The notes under the pieces are model-generated. The model ran no database searches. It saw nothing but the letters and a program-made list of their open reading frames with translations, and was not told where the DNA came from. A stretch of 64,000 nucleotides of DNA from Owenia fusiformis (Eukaryota; Annelida; Polychaeta; Sabellida; Oweniidae): the NCBI GenBank assembly GCA_903813345.2, contig CAIIXF020000009.1, positions 5,018,030 to 5,082,029 on the forward strand, given 5' to 3'. The position numbers and the translations under genes are program-made. Positions 48,301 through 60,169 of the stretch are shown piece after piece. Position 1 is the first letter of the stretch. Each line of letters begins with the position of its first letter.

Positions 48301-49675
48301 AATTTTTTTAAACAAATTCATGTGACTATTTATCTCTAAAGCAAAGGGAGAATAACTTTCTGTTAACTCATTAAGAATGTGAAACCTCATTATCAAGTGA
48401 TGTTACCATAGCATCTGAAATGTTAGAAATATTACATAAACCATATGATGAATCATCTTCACTTCTAATCATGCTTTATACTTCAGATGCTTTAAGAATC
48501 AAGAATATGAAGAATATGATGAATATGATGAAAATCAGACTATATGTATACTATTTATATGAATCATTGAAAGTGCATGGTAAATTATAAAATTGGATCT
48601 TTAATATACAGGGTCGAGATAACCGTTTTGACCCCTGTGAATGATAGTCAAAATACATGTAACCTTTCCACATACTTATTAGTTCAGTTCAATACATGCA
48701 CATTTTTACTCAATAAGATTGAAACAACTATGGTTGTTACTTTTTTGTTAATTTAATATTCTTTTTATAGTTGTCAAACAATGACGTTCACAGTAGCTGC
48801 CTCCAAAGCTGGATAATTTTGTTAATTCTGATCCAATTTTGAAGATTTGTTGTCTCTTTAATGTTGCTTATATCTTCCACTCATCAAATAAGGGACAAAA
48901 CTATGCACACATTCTGTCATACGGCCTCAGTTCTAATAGATATGTTGCTATACTAGGATATTCTGAACCAAAAATGGATTGATGACGTCACAATTAATGC
49001 AAATTAGCTAATTTGCATAACTGAATATTGTAACCATATAGTAAATTTAATAAGGTTTAATCAGATACCAATATCACCTCTATAGACCAAATAATGGCGA
49101 AGATACATTGATTCAAGACTCAAAGGTAAGACGTATGTGTATTATTGTCAAATAATGACATTCACGATAGCTGCCTCGAAAGTTACATAACTTTCGTAAT
49201 ACTGATTCAATTTTGAATCTGTTTTCACTTTTATGTTGCTTATACCTTCTACTAATAGAATAAACAAAACCTTTCAGAAATTTTGCCATACGGCCTCAGT
49301 TCTAATAGATACGTTGCTATAGTTGGAAATTCTGAACCAAAAATAGATTGATGACGTCATAATTTATGCAAATTAGATAATTTGCATAATTGAATATCAT
49401 AAATTTATTGGAAATTTAACGAGGTTCAATTTGGTACCAATATGATTTCTATAGACCAAATAATGACAGAGCTACAAATGATTTAAGATACCAAGGTAAG
49501 ATGTCTAAAGATGCGTAACCATGGTAACTGAATGCCGCCATAAAAGTACTATGGGACATTAGTTGGCAATGTTAACAAATGAATTCATTAAATAGACACC
49601 CTAGGGATTACAAAAATGTATGTAACTTATTCACACCTTATGGGTGCATGGGAACCCCTTGTTCCTACTATACTA
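45305..49675. mobile_element. 4.4-kb near-palindromic foldback element
   Basis: Both ends read TAGTATAGTAGGAACAAGG in inverted orientation. Arms of about 1.46 kb (45305-46764 and 48215-49675) match along their whole length with a few per cent divergence by eye. Each arm holds two tandem ~380-bp units, each with ATGCAAATTAGCTAATTTGC-like and TGACGTCATCAATC blocks. The centre is a minisatellite. GAG flanks both ends (45302-45304 and 49676-49678), but a 3-bp match may be chance. No transposase was found. The architecture resembles FB and sea-urchin TU foldback elements. Confidence 0.9.
46765..48214. repeat. 21-bp GC-rich minisatellite that reverses strand midway
   Basis: Units like GGCCCCCAGAAGCTATACGGT run on the plus strand to about 47790. 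From about 47797 the same units run inverted (TATAGCTTCTGGGGGCC). All frames through it give APRSYTV or PQKLYGG-type repeats with no start context, so it is not treated as coding. It is much GC-richer than its surroundings. Confidence 0.93.
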
Positions 49676-49678
49676 GAG

Positions 49679-50490
49679 GACAGACAAACATAAATATATT
49701 TCAATTGACAAATATGTCACATAAATTGCAAAAACCATTCCATTGGCCCCAACGCTTGTTGTCTGATTTCAGACCAAAGCACCCTGATCTTGCCTTGATT
49801 TTCAGTTTTTTTACCATAAAAGTCGAAATCCATTTTAAGGTTGTTTTCTTGAAAACTATTTGTTTTTAAGGAGTGTACAGAACAAGGGAAGATATGTTTG
49901 CAATTGTGTTTAGAAAACTGCTTTTGCCTCTTTCATTATATATTTTAAGATATCCCCGATACCAATCGGTGTCCTAAATTAAAATGTTATTTTCATTTGA
50001 AAAGTAAGGCCATGAACACTTAACATTATGTGAAGCATGCATGGAAAACGTTTTAAACATTGTGTTAAAAATATGTTGATTGAGAGAACCCGGCTTTAGC
50101 CTACTTTTAGATATATGAAATAGTCAATAATTTGACGTTTTCCAATACAATGCAAAGCAAATCAATATCATTATTTTTATCTTTAACTTGAAAGCCTTAC
50201 CTGTATATTGTATCTTTTTTATCAAATCATCTTACGTCATCAACAAATAATGATACTGTGCTAAAGTTGAATGAATATTACAAACCAAATATTGGTTGCA
50301 GACAACTTATATGCAGACAACCTTTTTGTGCATATAGTATTACTGTATTAATAAATTATTATGAATCAAAAACATTTTTTTCGGATCAAAAGTACTGAAA
50401 CTGCCCTTTTAATATAATCTTATACATTTTGATATATTTTTTCATAGCGGGAGGATCACACTGTGTCGTGTGCATATGTATCGGAAATTC
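49679..50490. other. Intergenic stretch with no recognised gene
   Basis: AT-rich sequence between the foldback element and the piggyBac-like MITE. Only short ORFs are seen. Confidence 0.5.
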
Positions 50491-50494
50491 TTAA

Positions 50495-51317
50495 AGTCCC
50501 CGTCTAAAGTTTGAAAATATTTTTTTATCATTCATTTACTATTTGTCAGGACTTAAAAAGTGATTTTAGAGATTTTTGAACAAAAAAAAATTTTGAAAAA
50601 AAAGTTGTGAGCATTTCATTTCTCAAATATTCAAATTTTCAATATTCAATATTGAAATTTCTTAATCATCAAATATTTCTTAATGCATTTCAAAAAAGAT
50701 TATATTTTTAACGCCAATGCAAAGGTTGAACAAAGGACACACTATTTCAATAATAAAATGCCATATTTAATGGGCCACTTCAATGTTTTAACATATCAAA
50801 AATATTTTGAAACATTAGTGATGTCACTAAGGTACCAAAAACGTTTTGAAAAAAATTGAATTTTTTTTTCGATGTCCATCTTTTCTAAATATGTTAAACT
50901 TTCATAAAAAACCAATGTTGATTGTCTAACCAGGTTAAAAGGAAGAATAAATTATGTTTTAGATATCATTGTACCATTGGTTTCTATGAGAACTTAAATT
51001 TTGAAATGCATTTTTCTCAGAACCATTTTCATGCACTGATAAGTTCATTTCTCGCTTATTTATGAACCGATTTTCTGAATTTTTTCGGCAAAAAACATGG
51101 GAGGATGAATGCTATGCATTGGTATGAATTGTGGCTAATTAGAAGATATGAGTGACCTCTAAAAGTTGGTTTTAAATAAATTCACAAATTTTGGAACAAA
51201 AAGTCTATCAAAAACCACTTTTTGAAATTAAAAAAAAAAGTGTCACATATCACACTTTGATAACATTGGGTAAGACTACAATATAAGCCAAAGTGGTTTA
51301 AACTTTAGATGGGGCCT
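50495..51317. mobile_element. piggyBac-like MITE with TTAA target duplication, 823 bp
   Basis: The left end AGTCCCCGTCTAAAGTTT and the inverted right end AGGCCCCATCTAAAGTTT differ at two positions. TTAA flanks both sides (50491-50494 and 51318-51321). The interior is AT-rich and non-coding. The element ends about 120 bp before the lectin gene's first ATG and may contribute to its promoter region. Confidence 0.8.
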
Positions 51318-51439
51318 TTAAATGAGGCTATAATATGTACCCACCTTTCCTTTATCAACCAATTAGGAACGAGCATCCACAAGCTTGTAGTCAATAAAGT
51401 ATTTTTGTCTATATGCAAGTTTCAAAATGAACTGAGAGA

Positions 51440-54400
51440 ATGGAAGGTGAACACATGTTCCACGTGTTGCCCCTGCTGTTGCTTATGCTGATGAGGGTCT
51501 GTAGAGGAACAATAACAGGGGAAGTGTTGACATCAGAGATAGACGGATGGGTGAAACGTAATGGCAACTGTCCTGGAATGGACATTGATAGTATATCCGG
51601 TATATCAGTAGAGAAGTGTGCTGAACAATGTAAAGCACATCCATCTTGTGTTTTATTCACTTATTACACAGCGACAAATCGTTGTTTCAGGAAAAGCCAT
51701 GTATGTACAATTTCTGAGATGACACCAGAAGTAAATCATATGACATATCACCCAGATCCCGAAGCATGTGAAACTGCAATGACAAAAGATAATCCAACAA
51801 TTGAATTCTCTCCTTCGTCCATAAAGACAAGTGACTTGTATTATGGACCACAACATGCATATATTGATGCCACCACAGTACTTCAAACTACCTTGGGGAC
51901 AGTTGAGAAATTTGGAGGTTGGATGCCTGCTACAAATGATGCAACTGAATATTGGGAGGTCTCCTTTCGTGAACTTACAACTGTGGATAAGGTTATAACG
52001 CAGGGAGGCGAGGGTTCTACATATTGGGTTACTCAATATAATGTAAAGCACAAACCAACCTCAAGTGATGAGTGGGTGAATGTTGGCCCATATGATGCAA
52101 ACACCAATGCAGAGGACAAAGTTACACATCTGCTTGTACCAACAGCTATCGCCAAAATCTACCGTCTTGAAATCATAGCATGGAATGGTGCGATTGCAAT
52201 GAGAGTGGAGCTGATTGGGTGTCTACCATCAGGGAGCTGCTCCCAGTCATTGATCAAAGCTGACCCTGATGTCATCCTAACTGTTTCAAGTGTCCATGCA
52301 GGTAATTCGATTGTGTATGGTGCAGGACAGTCAAAGATTGATACATTAACAACTGATGGCCAGGAGATATATCGGTATGGGGGATTGTCTGCTGGACCCG
52401 ATAATCAGGATCAATGGCTCCAGGTAAGTTACAAAATGATAATAATATTTTAGACTTCTCACTGGAATGTAAATACCAGAAAAAAATATTTTTATATCTT
52501 TTCCAAGATTAATATTTTAAATTGTGTATGAAAAACATCAAGTTTTTATAAACTAATGGTTATCATTCATAACCAGAGGTGCTACATATTTTTATTTCAA
52601 GGAGTATATTATAAGTAATAATGGAAAAAATACAACTAGACGTCATTCAACCTCCTACCAGCCTACAATATTCCATGACCATCAGATTGATAGTTACAAT
52701 GTTATGTCAGCACTTTAAACAACATGCTCCAGAGGCCAATATTGCGCTGTGGGCAAACCTGCACCCGTTGCCAAATGTGTCCATACCTGACTTCTGCCAA
52801 AATATAGTGTACAAAATTGCCTCAGGCCTCATACCTAAAAAAGGAGAAAAAAGGTGCTGTAACTATCTAAGTTCTGTGATTATCAATTTGATGGTCATGA
52901 AATATAGTAGGCTGGTAGGAAATCGAGATGTACAAGTATGTAAAATATCAGGGAGGAATTTCCTAAAATGACAAAGGTATGAAGAAAATACAGGGTTGCC
53001 ATTTTTGACCACCCTGTATGTAAAATAATTTGGTATTGCTCACCAAAAATGATGACAGTAGCCAAAATATAACATTACTAGTAGTTATTGACTGAGTTAG
53101 TTACTAATACATATACTACTAGTAATCTTCAATTTTAATGGAAAAGAACAAAATGATATTGCAATTCTTGTGCATTTTCTCATTACTTTGTTTAAGGCTG
53201 AGTTTCCAAAGATCAATGTTGTAACAGAGGTCATAATACAAGGAGCCAATAGAAGAAGTGCAAGGATTACAACATACAAAGTTTTATCCAGCATGGATGG
53301 TGTAAACTGGATTGAACGAGGTCGATTTTCAGGTATTATATACTAGGTTAAATTTTCTTTTTTTCTTCTGCTAAGAAAAATATTAATTTTACACAAGAAT
53401 TGTCACACCTAAAATGTCTTATCTTGGTAATGATCTGACTTAGAGAGAAGAGGAACCATCTAACCCCGCTTCTTTGTAAATTAAGTCATTGGTTGAGATA
53501 TGGGAGTTTGTATATTGTAACTGATAACATAAATTGACCATTTATCCAAAAAACGGAAAAAATTATCTGATTGGAGCATGCCAAACAAACAAAACAGATC
53601 CCAAGAAGGAGAATCCAAGGGAGAATTTCACGTAGCCTACCTGAATTATTTTCAGAAATTCCTCATTTTTCCCGGTAACTGTTAAAGCATGGAAGAGCTT
53701 TAAGCATCAAAACCAAAAATATCATATCATGGGTTTTAAATATATTTTTTTAATATTGACTCATCAATAACAGGCATCATGGGCTACTAGACGTTCACAT
53801 CAAAAGTTCACATTATGATGAAAAGGCAAAGTAAAATATATCTTCTAGAAATTCAAATAATAATAAAACTACAATGCAGGATTTTTGTCATATTGCTAAA
53901 ATTGTTAAAATACATTGATGATTATGCACTGTTTTGATTTAACAGATCAAGATCCTGAGAAGATAACTGGAGATGACAGATGCGGACCACCCTACAACAA
54001 TAAGGAATGTGATGTCTTGACAGCATATTGTTGCTCCACTCTTAACTGGTGTGGTTCAGATTCCCATTGCTCTTCATCACTCATTGACTACAGACAAACA
54101 GGTAATGACAGCCCTGCAATCAATCATAAAATCAAATATATGATGCTCCATTTGTAGAATTTGGTAGTAGATAGTACTAAGTACATAGTACCCCACAATT
54201 TTTTCTCATACTTGACTTTGTTGTGTATAAAATTATTCAAAAAGAGATGGCAAAAGAGGAAGTCAATTAAATCTCTTCTTAATTAAAAGATTGAAGTTAT
54301 GTTGACAAAATATGAGTTAATCAAAATATTTTTATTTTACTAAATAAATAAATAACGAGAAAAACAGCAACTCCATGGAGTAGCAAATCCCAAAGAACAA

Positions 54401-56313
54401 AATATATTTTGAAAATTAGTGGCCATCTTGAAAACTTTTGAACAGAGCGTATCAGCATATAACCAAATCCATCAACTGGTATTTGAGTTATCAGAGACTA
54501 TGTTTTTCCAAAAAATGGTGGCCATTTGGAAATTCAGCTGCCATCTTGAAAATTTCTTCTTTAATAGAGCTCCTTTATCCATGGATATAAAAGAACCAAA
54601 TCATCTAGGCATCAACATGTATAATGAAAAGACAAGTTTCTAATTCTACAATATGTAAAAATATTAAAATTGTCCGAAGCAGGTGGATTCAATAAAAGAC
54701 AAGTCTCGTGTTGGAGAACAAGGTTCATCAGTCTACTGTGCTAATAATTTTTTTTATGAAAAGTTTAGAAATAACACCCAAATTAAGTCATGGATTATAT
54801 TCAAAAGAGGACATTTAAATATCAAAATTGTCCAAAGCATATACAATTTGAAGCAAATCAGTTTAAAAGTATTTTTACAAAAATGGTGGCCATTTTGAAT
54901 TGAGCGGTCATATTGGAAATTCCTTCTCAAGCAGAGGTCCTACTCCCATTAGGCATATAACCCTATAAAAGAATCAAATCCGTCGACAGGTATTTGAGTT
55001 ATTGCCCAGACAGACAGACAACATAAGGTTGCTGCTTGTATTGTTAGCTTGAGAATATCTTTATTCTTTTACTCTTTGTTCTTCTATTATTTGATATTTA
55101 TTTTATCCTTAGCCATGTGGAATACCTCACTTATGTGCCATATCAAACACCTTCTTCCCTGGGAACATGGCCTCCGGGCTTAGAAGAGCTTTGCTTCAGG
55201 AGAATGGTTTTATATTCTACATTAGTCACATGGCAATTTTTATTCTCCATCTGTCTTTATCCATTTTTATGTAGACTGAGTATTCTTTGTGTAGCATCTT
55301 CTATGTGGCTGTATACTCTTGATATCCTTTTGATTTGTGAAATGTGTAATAACAGATAAATCAGGGAATGACACTTTACCATTCCTGTCCTAATTTTCTT
55401 GTTTACTTTTTTTCATTTGGATGTCCAGGAATGTAGTTTCATTCACAGCCGGACGAATGGACATCTTCTCTATTCCCCCTCGAATTACGTTCAGTGGGAT
55501 AATAATATTTTAATGTATTCAAATGTCATTTGATCATTTTGAAATATAAATGGTAAAGTGTGCTTAGATTCAATAGGACATTTTACCCAAACATGCCTCG
55601 ACATCATTGATTGTAATGCTATAAATGGTTTGTTTGGATAAACCACACTTTTTGGTTATATTAACAAGTTATATATATACTTGCTATTAGTACTATTTAT
55701 TCTTTTCATTTTAGGTGTATCAGTGAATGGTGATGTAAACACAAAATTCTTTCACAAGTTCAGTGAAAGATTCCTTGCAAAATATGTACGTATTGTCCCA
55801 CTAACATGGAACGTTGAAATTGAATTCAGAGCTGGCTATCTTGGCTGCGACTATAGCAACCACATTAACTTGAATGAAAGTTTTGATAACACCTTTCCAC
55901 CCATGATGCTCAGCCAAATCATTGACTACGATCTCAACAACAACACTTGCATGAACATTCCAAATACAGCTGAAGCCCCCGGATATCTGAAATTCTCAAC
56001 TGATTTGAACTTGGATTTTGGGTCTGATACAGAGTTCTATGTTGTGATGACAGGCCGATTAAAATGTGAAAGCCAATACCATTATGTGTACTCCGTAGAT
56101 ATGGATGCCCAAGTTAGTACAAATCTTCACACAGGAAGGTTTGAAAAATGCCAGCTTATTACTACAGATGCCCTTCCTGACAACAGAAACAGCTGTACGT
56201 ACATCTGTGGATGCAATCCATGTGGCTACAGTGGTCTTGCATTTTTCAATCTCCCAAAATCATACACCTGGACATTATGTGATGTCAAAGTGCTACCATT
56301 AGACATGATCTAA
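51440..56313 (+). CDS. Secreted PAN/discoidin lectin with an embedded hevein-type chitin-binding domain
   Basis: Exons: 51440-52423, 53197-53332, 53946-54101 and 55715-56313 (1875 nt, 624 aa). The signal peptide is the hydrophobic FHVLPLLLLMLM run; a second Met at 51455 may be the real start. Domains in order: PAN/apple-like (about 40-110; KCAEQCKAHPSCVLFTYY); discoidin (F5/8 type C) 1 (about 112-265; ends RVELIGC); discoidin 2 (about 270-470), interrupted at 374-425 by a hevein-type domain; and a C-terminal domain whose ending YTWTLCDVKVLP resembles fucolectin/tachylectin-4 modules. The second discoidin half resumes with FLAKYVRIVPLTWN and ends at LGC. I infer an extracellular carbohydrate- or matrix-binding protein, perhaps in immunity or biomineral matrix. 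An 82-bp duplication copies the last codons into the 3' UTR. Confidence 0.88.
52654..52919. repeat. Inverted-repeat element in intron 1 of the lectin gene
   Basis: CCTACCAGCCTAC with CATGACCATCAGATTGATA on the left mirrors TATCAATTTGATGGTCATG with GTAGGCTGGTAGG on the right. A 116-codon frame crossing it (52621-52971) is a by-product. No target duplication was found. Confidence 0.7.
53946..54101 (+). CDS. Hevein-type chitin-binding exon (phase 1-1) of the lectin gene
   Basis: This 156-nt exon has phase 1 at both ends, so it can be skipped without breaking frame. It encodes DDRCGPPYNNKECD and AYCCSTLNWCGSDSHC, with six cysteines spaced as in hevein (C-C-CC-C-C, with the Trp-Cys-Gly core). It sits between the two halves of discoidin domain 2. 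Confidence 0.85.
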
Positions 56314-56399
56314 AATTCTTGCATTTTTCAATCTCCCAAAATCATACACCTGGACATTATGTGATGTCAAAGTGCTACCATTAGACATGATCTAAAACT
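56236..56399 (+). repeat. 82-bp tandem duplication spanning the lectin stop codon
   Basis: CTTGCATTTTTCAATCTCCC starts at 56236 and again at 56318. The two copies are identical through the stop codon TAA (56311-56313), so the first copy ends the protein and the second lies in the 3' UTR. It looks recent. Confidence 0.92.
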
Positions 56400-58100
56400 T
56401 CTAGATTCTAAAATTTTTAGACCTGGATGTGAACTATATTAAAATGATAAGACTTATGAATTTTGAGTATACAGTAATACAGTAATACAGTAAACAATCA
56501 ACACATTATCTCAAAACAATGTATCAGGGTTGAAGATTACAAATTTAATGATCGAAGCCATTATAGAATCCTGGATAAATTTGAAATGGTAGTTGGGGAT
56601 ACGGGGCGTGATGCACGAGTATTTTGCTCAAATGGTAGAGACATGTGAAGTTAATAACGGCATATGACTTTTAAAGACTCCTTTCATGAAAGGATTGTCA
56701 TATCAATATAATTTGAACAAAATATTTAGAAATTTTTTGAAAAATACGGGTATCTATTTTATTAATTGCATTAATTAACATTAATTTAATATCTTATATA
56801 TGTGTTTGATGGTATAAATCTGGCAATGTTCTGAATAAATAATTGATATTTAATATGCATCATCGATAATACACTGTGACACTTATTATGTTAATAATAA
56901 CGAGGCATCAAAGTCAACATTATACATATTAAGCACCAATATATCAAACAATAATTTTGTTCATTTACATGTATTGGCTTAGGCATGAATTTATCAATGA
57001 GATACCAAGGTCAAATGATTATACTATAGATCAACAGACACTTTCATGTGGTATACAATTACCATTATCATTGATTTTGATAACCAAACAGTGGTTCATC
57101 TTGATTCACAAGGTTTCGATTGTTCCTACCTCACCTTGCGGTCTCTAGACCCAGGGAAAGCGACAATGGCAGTAGTAGTCAATTTTAATATTTCTTTATC
57201 CTAGATAATGCTATTTTATAGGCCTAAGTGATATTGCAATTGAACATGCTAGGCCAGAAAAATCTTGTTTTGATAGATATGCTTTCAAATAAATCTGCCC
57301 TTTTTCACATACTGTTGTTTTCCTTTACACAAAAAATCATATGTAAATAATACCTCAATATCAGGAAGCTCTGTGGCATCAGGAATTTCTCAGTTTGGAG
57401 AGCCACAGTTGCCATATTCTGGTCATAGGGCAAATGTAACTAAGACATAAAGCTTCGACATTCTCTCTCTGTACATTATGATTTAATTGTAATAAACTTG
57501 ATAATTATAACATATCTTATTTCTTTTGCTGTTTTTTCATATATTTAAATCATGGGCTTTCATCTCTATTGAATGCCTATGTTTAAATGGCATAATTATC
57601 AAACTCAAAAAGGTAAGATGAAAATTGTTTCATTAAATCTTTTAATAATTCAAGGCAATCATTTATACATGTACTCAAATAAGTCAACAATGATTTCATA
57701 TTTGAGGGTCAGACTGATTTTTATAGAACATTGAAGAAGACAAGAGAATTATGTTAAGTTTAACACGCTTTATTAGCCTAATGTGCTACATTTAAAACAG
57801 TATCATTATAAATAGGCCTAATAGTTTTGAAGATATTCATTTAGGATATTCAAAATCCATTTCTTTTGCACACAAATAATTTGGGTGTGTGAAAAATCTA
57901 AATAACAATAAAGCATCCAAGCTATAGATTTTCTTCAATAAATTTATACACAAAAATTTAATGTATTTACAATGTAATATGACTCTGGAATTGCAGACAT
58001 TAACATGAAACTGAACCTACATGTAAAACTTGTACATAAAAGAGTTGTAGCTAGATTCAGTCTCTATTTATGGCTGGTGCTCATAAGCAGATTTAACTCA
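56400..58100. other. Intergenic stretch between convergent genes
   Basis: AT-rich 3' sequence of the lectin gene and of the minus-strand gene ending at 58361. No gene recognised. Confidence 0.5.
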
Positions 58101-58109
58101 TGCCTTGCA

Positions 58110-58335
58110 GATTCTGTTAAGATTCAGTCACTTCTCAAGGGTTGTAGGCAGATAAACTCTATTCAAGGGTTGTACACACAATCAGTCTGTATTCATAAGC
58201 TGCTCTCAGATTCTGTCTTAATTCATTAAGTCTTCTCAGAATCAGCCTCTATTCATAAGCTGCTCTCAGATTCTGTCTTAGTCTTTTCAGAATCAGCCTC
58301 TATTCATAAGCTGCTCTCAGATTCAGCTTTTATTC
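58110..58335. repeat. Short tandem repeat in the 3' UTR of the minus-strand gene
   Basis: Units with CAGCCTCTATTCATAAGCTG and CTCAGATTCTGTCTTA recur several times with a period of roughly 55-60 bp, drifting leftwards. Confidence 0.7.
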
Positions 58336-58360
58336 AAAGTCAAACCAATATCTATGGTGT

Positions 58361-59027
58361 CTACTCTGATTCAGTCTCTGAACTGGAAGGTTGCTCCACA
58401 ATCATTTTGGTCTTTACAACAGGAGCATGAACAGTTTCCTCATATATAATCTCTGTCTTCCCATTCTCAAGGTCAGTGCGTGTATGGAGAATGTCATGCT
58501 GACCTCCATTGGTGGAAGATGACGCCACCTTTAGTTCTGTACTGTAACCAGACTCACCTAATACCTCAACTTGCTGGAAAGAAAAAGAAAACATTGAATT
58601 TCCATAAGAGAGTAGTGTTTTAGAAAATGAACAAGTTGGGTTTTATATTTTCACTCAGTTATTTTCCATGTCAATATGAGACACCTGCACTTTGCTACTA
58701 GAGATGGAGTGGACACAATTAATAGCTATTAAGCCTGTAAAGCCTATTAAGCCTAAAGTCCAATTCTTTCCACTAAGATTATCACTATAATTTCAAAATA
58801 ATTTTCTAACATCAAATTGCTGTTGGTGGCCTCTGTCCCTATCAATTTGTTATATAGTATTATTTTTGCCTTATGCAAGGAAGGATCTTATTTGTTGAGT
58901 TATACCTTGACAGATTGCTCACAATATGTCTGATCAGACTGGGGAGTTACATGTGTCATCTGTTGCAGGTTATTCCTCATAGCTGGCCTGTTTCCAGGGG
59001 TGTAAGGAGTGAATGGAGTCATATACT
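58361..59027 (-). CDS. Last two exons of an unrecognised gene, partial
   Basis: Exons 59027-58906 (acceptor TTACAG|AG, donor AAG|GTATAA) and 58573-58361 (acceptor CTTTCCAG|CAA, stop TAG). Phases agree (0 at the internal join; two bases carried in from an upstream exon). The C-terminal 111 residues begin YMTPFTPYTPGNRP and end VEQPSSSETESE. They are polar and Thr/Ser/Gln-rich, with no known domain, signal peptide or membrane segment. Upstream exons lie to the right, beyond the satellites and perhaps beyond the retrotransposon. The start of exon 59027 is copied many times in the adjacent satellite. Confidence 0.6.
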
Positions 59028-59957
59028 CTGTAATTAATATCAAGTCAATTACATGTGAAGTGTATAGTATTCTGGGGTGTACGGAGTGAATGGAGTCATA
59101 TACTCTGTAATTAATATCAAGTCAATTACATGTGAAGTGTATAGTATTCTGGGGTGTACGGAGTGAATGGAGTCATATACTCTGTAATTAATATCAAGTC
59201 AATTACATGTGAAGTGTTAAGTATTGTGGGGTGTATGGTGTGAATGGAGTCATATACTCTGTAATTAATATCAAGTCAATTACATGTGAAGTGTATAGTA
59301 TTCTGTGGTGTATGGAATGAATGGAGTCGTATACTCTATAATTAATATCAAGTCAATTACATGTGAAGTGTTAAGTATTCTGGGGTGTATGGTGTGAATG
59401 GAGTCATATACTCTGTAATTAATATCAAGTCAATTACAAGTGAAGTGTATTGTATTCTGGGGTGTATGGAGTGAATGGAGTCATATACTCTGTAATTAAT
59501 ATCAAGTTAATTACATGTGAAGTGTATGGTATTCTGGGGTGTACGGAGTGAATGGAGTCATATACTCTGTAATTAATATCAAGTCAATTACATGTGAAGT
59601 GTATAGTATTCTGTGGTGTATGGAATGAATGGAGTCGTATACTCTATAATTAATATCAAGTCAATTACATGTGAAGTGTTAAGTATTCTGGGGTGTATGG
59701 TGTGAATGGAGTCATATACTCTGTAATTAATATCAAGTCAATTACATGTGAAGTGTATTGTATTCTGGAGTGTGTGGAGTGAATGGAGTCATATACTCTG
59801 TAATTAATATCAAGTCAATTACATGTGAAGTGTATTGTATTCTGGAGTGTGTGGAGTGAATGGAGTCATATACTCTGTAATTAATATCAAGTCAATTACA
59901 TGTGAAGTGTATTGTATTCTGGGGTGTATGGAGTGAATGGAGTCATATACTCTGTAA
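59028..59957. repeat. 77-bp satellite copying an exon edge, about 12 units
   Basis: CAAGTCAATT landmarks fall at 59041, 59118 and 59195, giving a 77-bp period. Each unit carries, on the minus strand, a TTACAG|AG acceptor and codons for YMTPFTPYTP, the same as the real exon beginning at 59027, then diverges into intron-like sequence with stop codons. The rightmost copy is preceded by a different sequence (CTGGTTACAG). Confidence 0.9.
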
Positions 59958-60169
59958 CCAGAACAACGGCAACGCCAAAGCGTAGCGAATCCAATCGAAC
60001 AGAAATGGCTGGCATTTTACAAACGAAATATATAGCAAATATCATAAAACAACATACCAGAAAGGCCACCATTTTCAAAATGGTTAGCCAAGTTGTCATC
60101 AGAAGAAATAATATGCTTTTAGTAGCCACCTATAAAATTTTTGAAAAATCACACACATTTACTTGTGAA

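Noticed and set aside
52621-52971. 116-codon ORF in lectin intron 1
   Set aside because: It spans an inverted-repeat element and has no family resemblance; the lectin exons splice cleanly around it.
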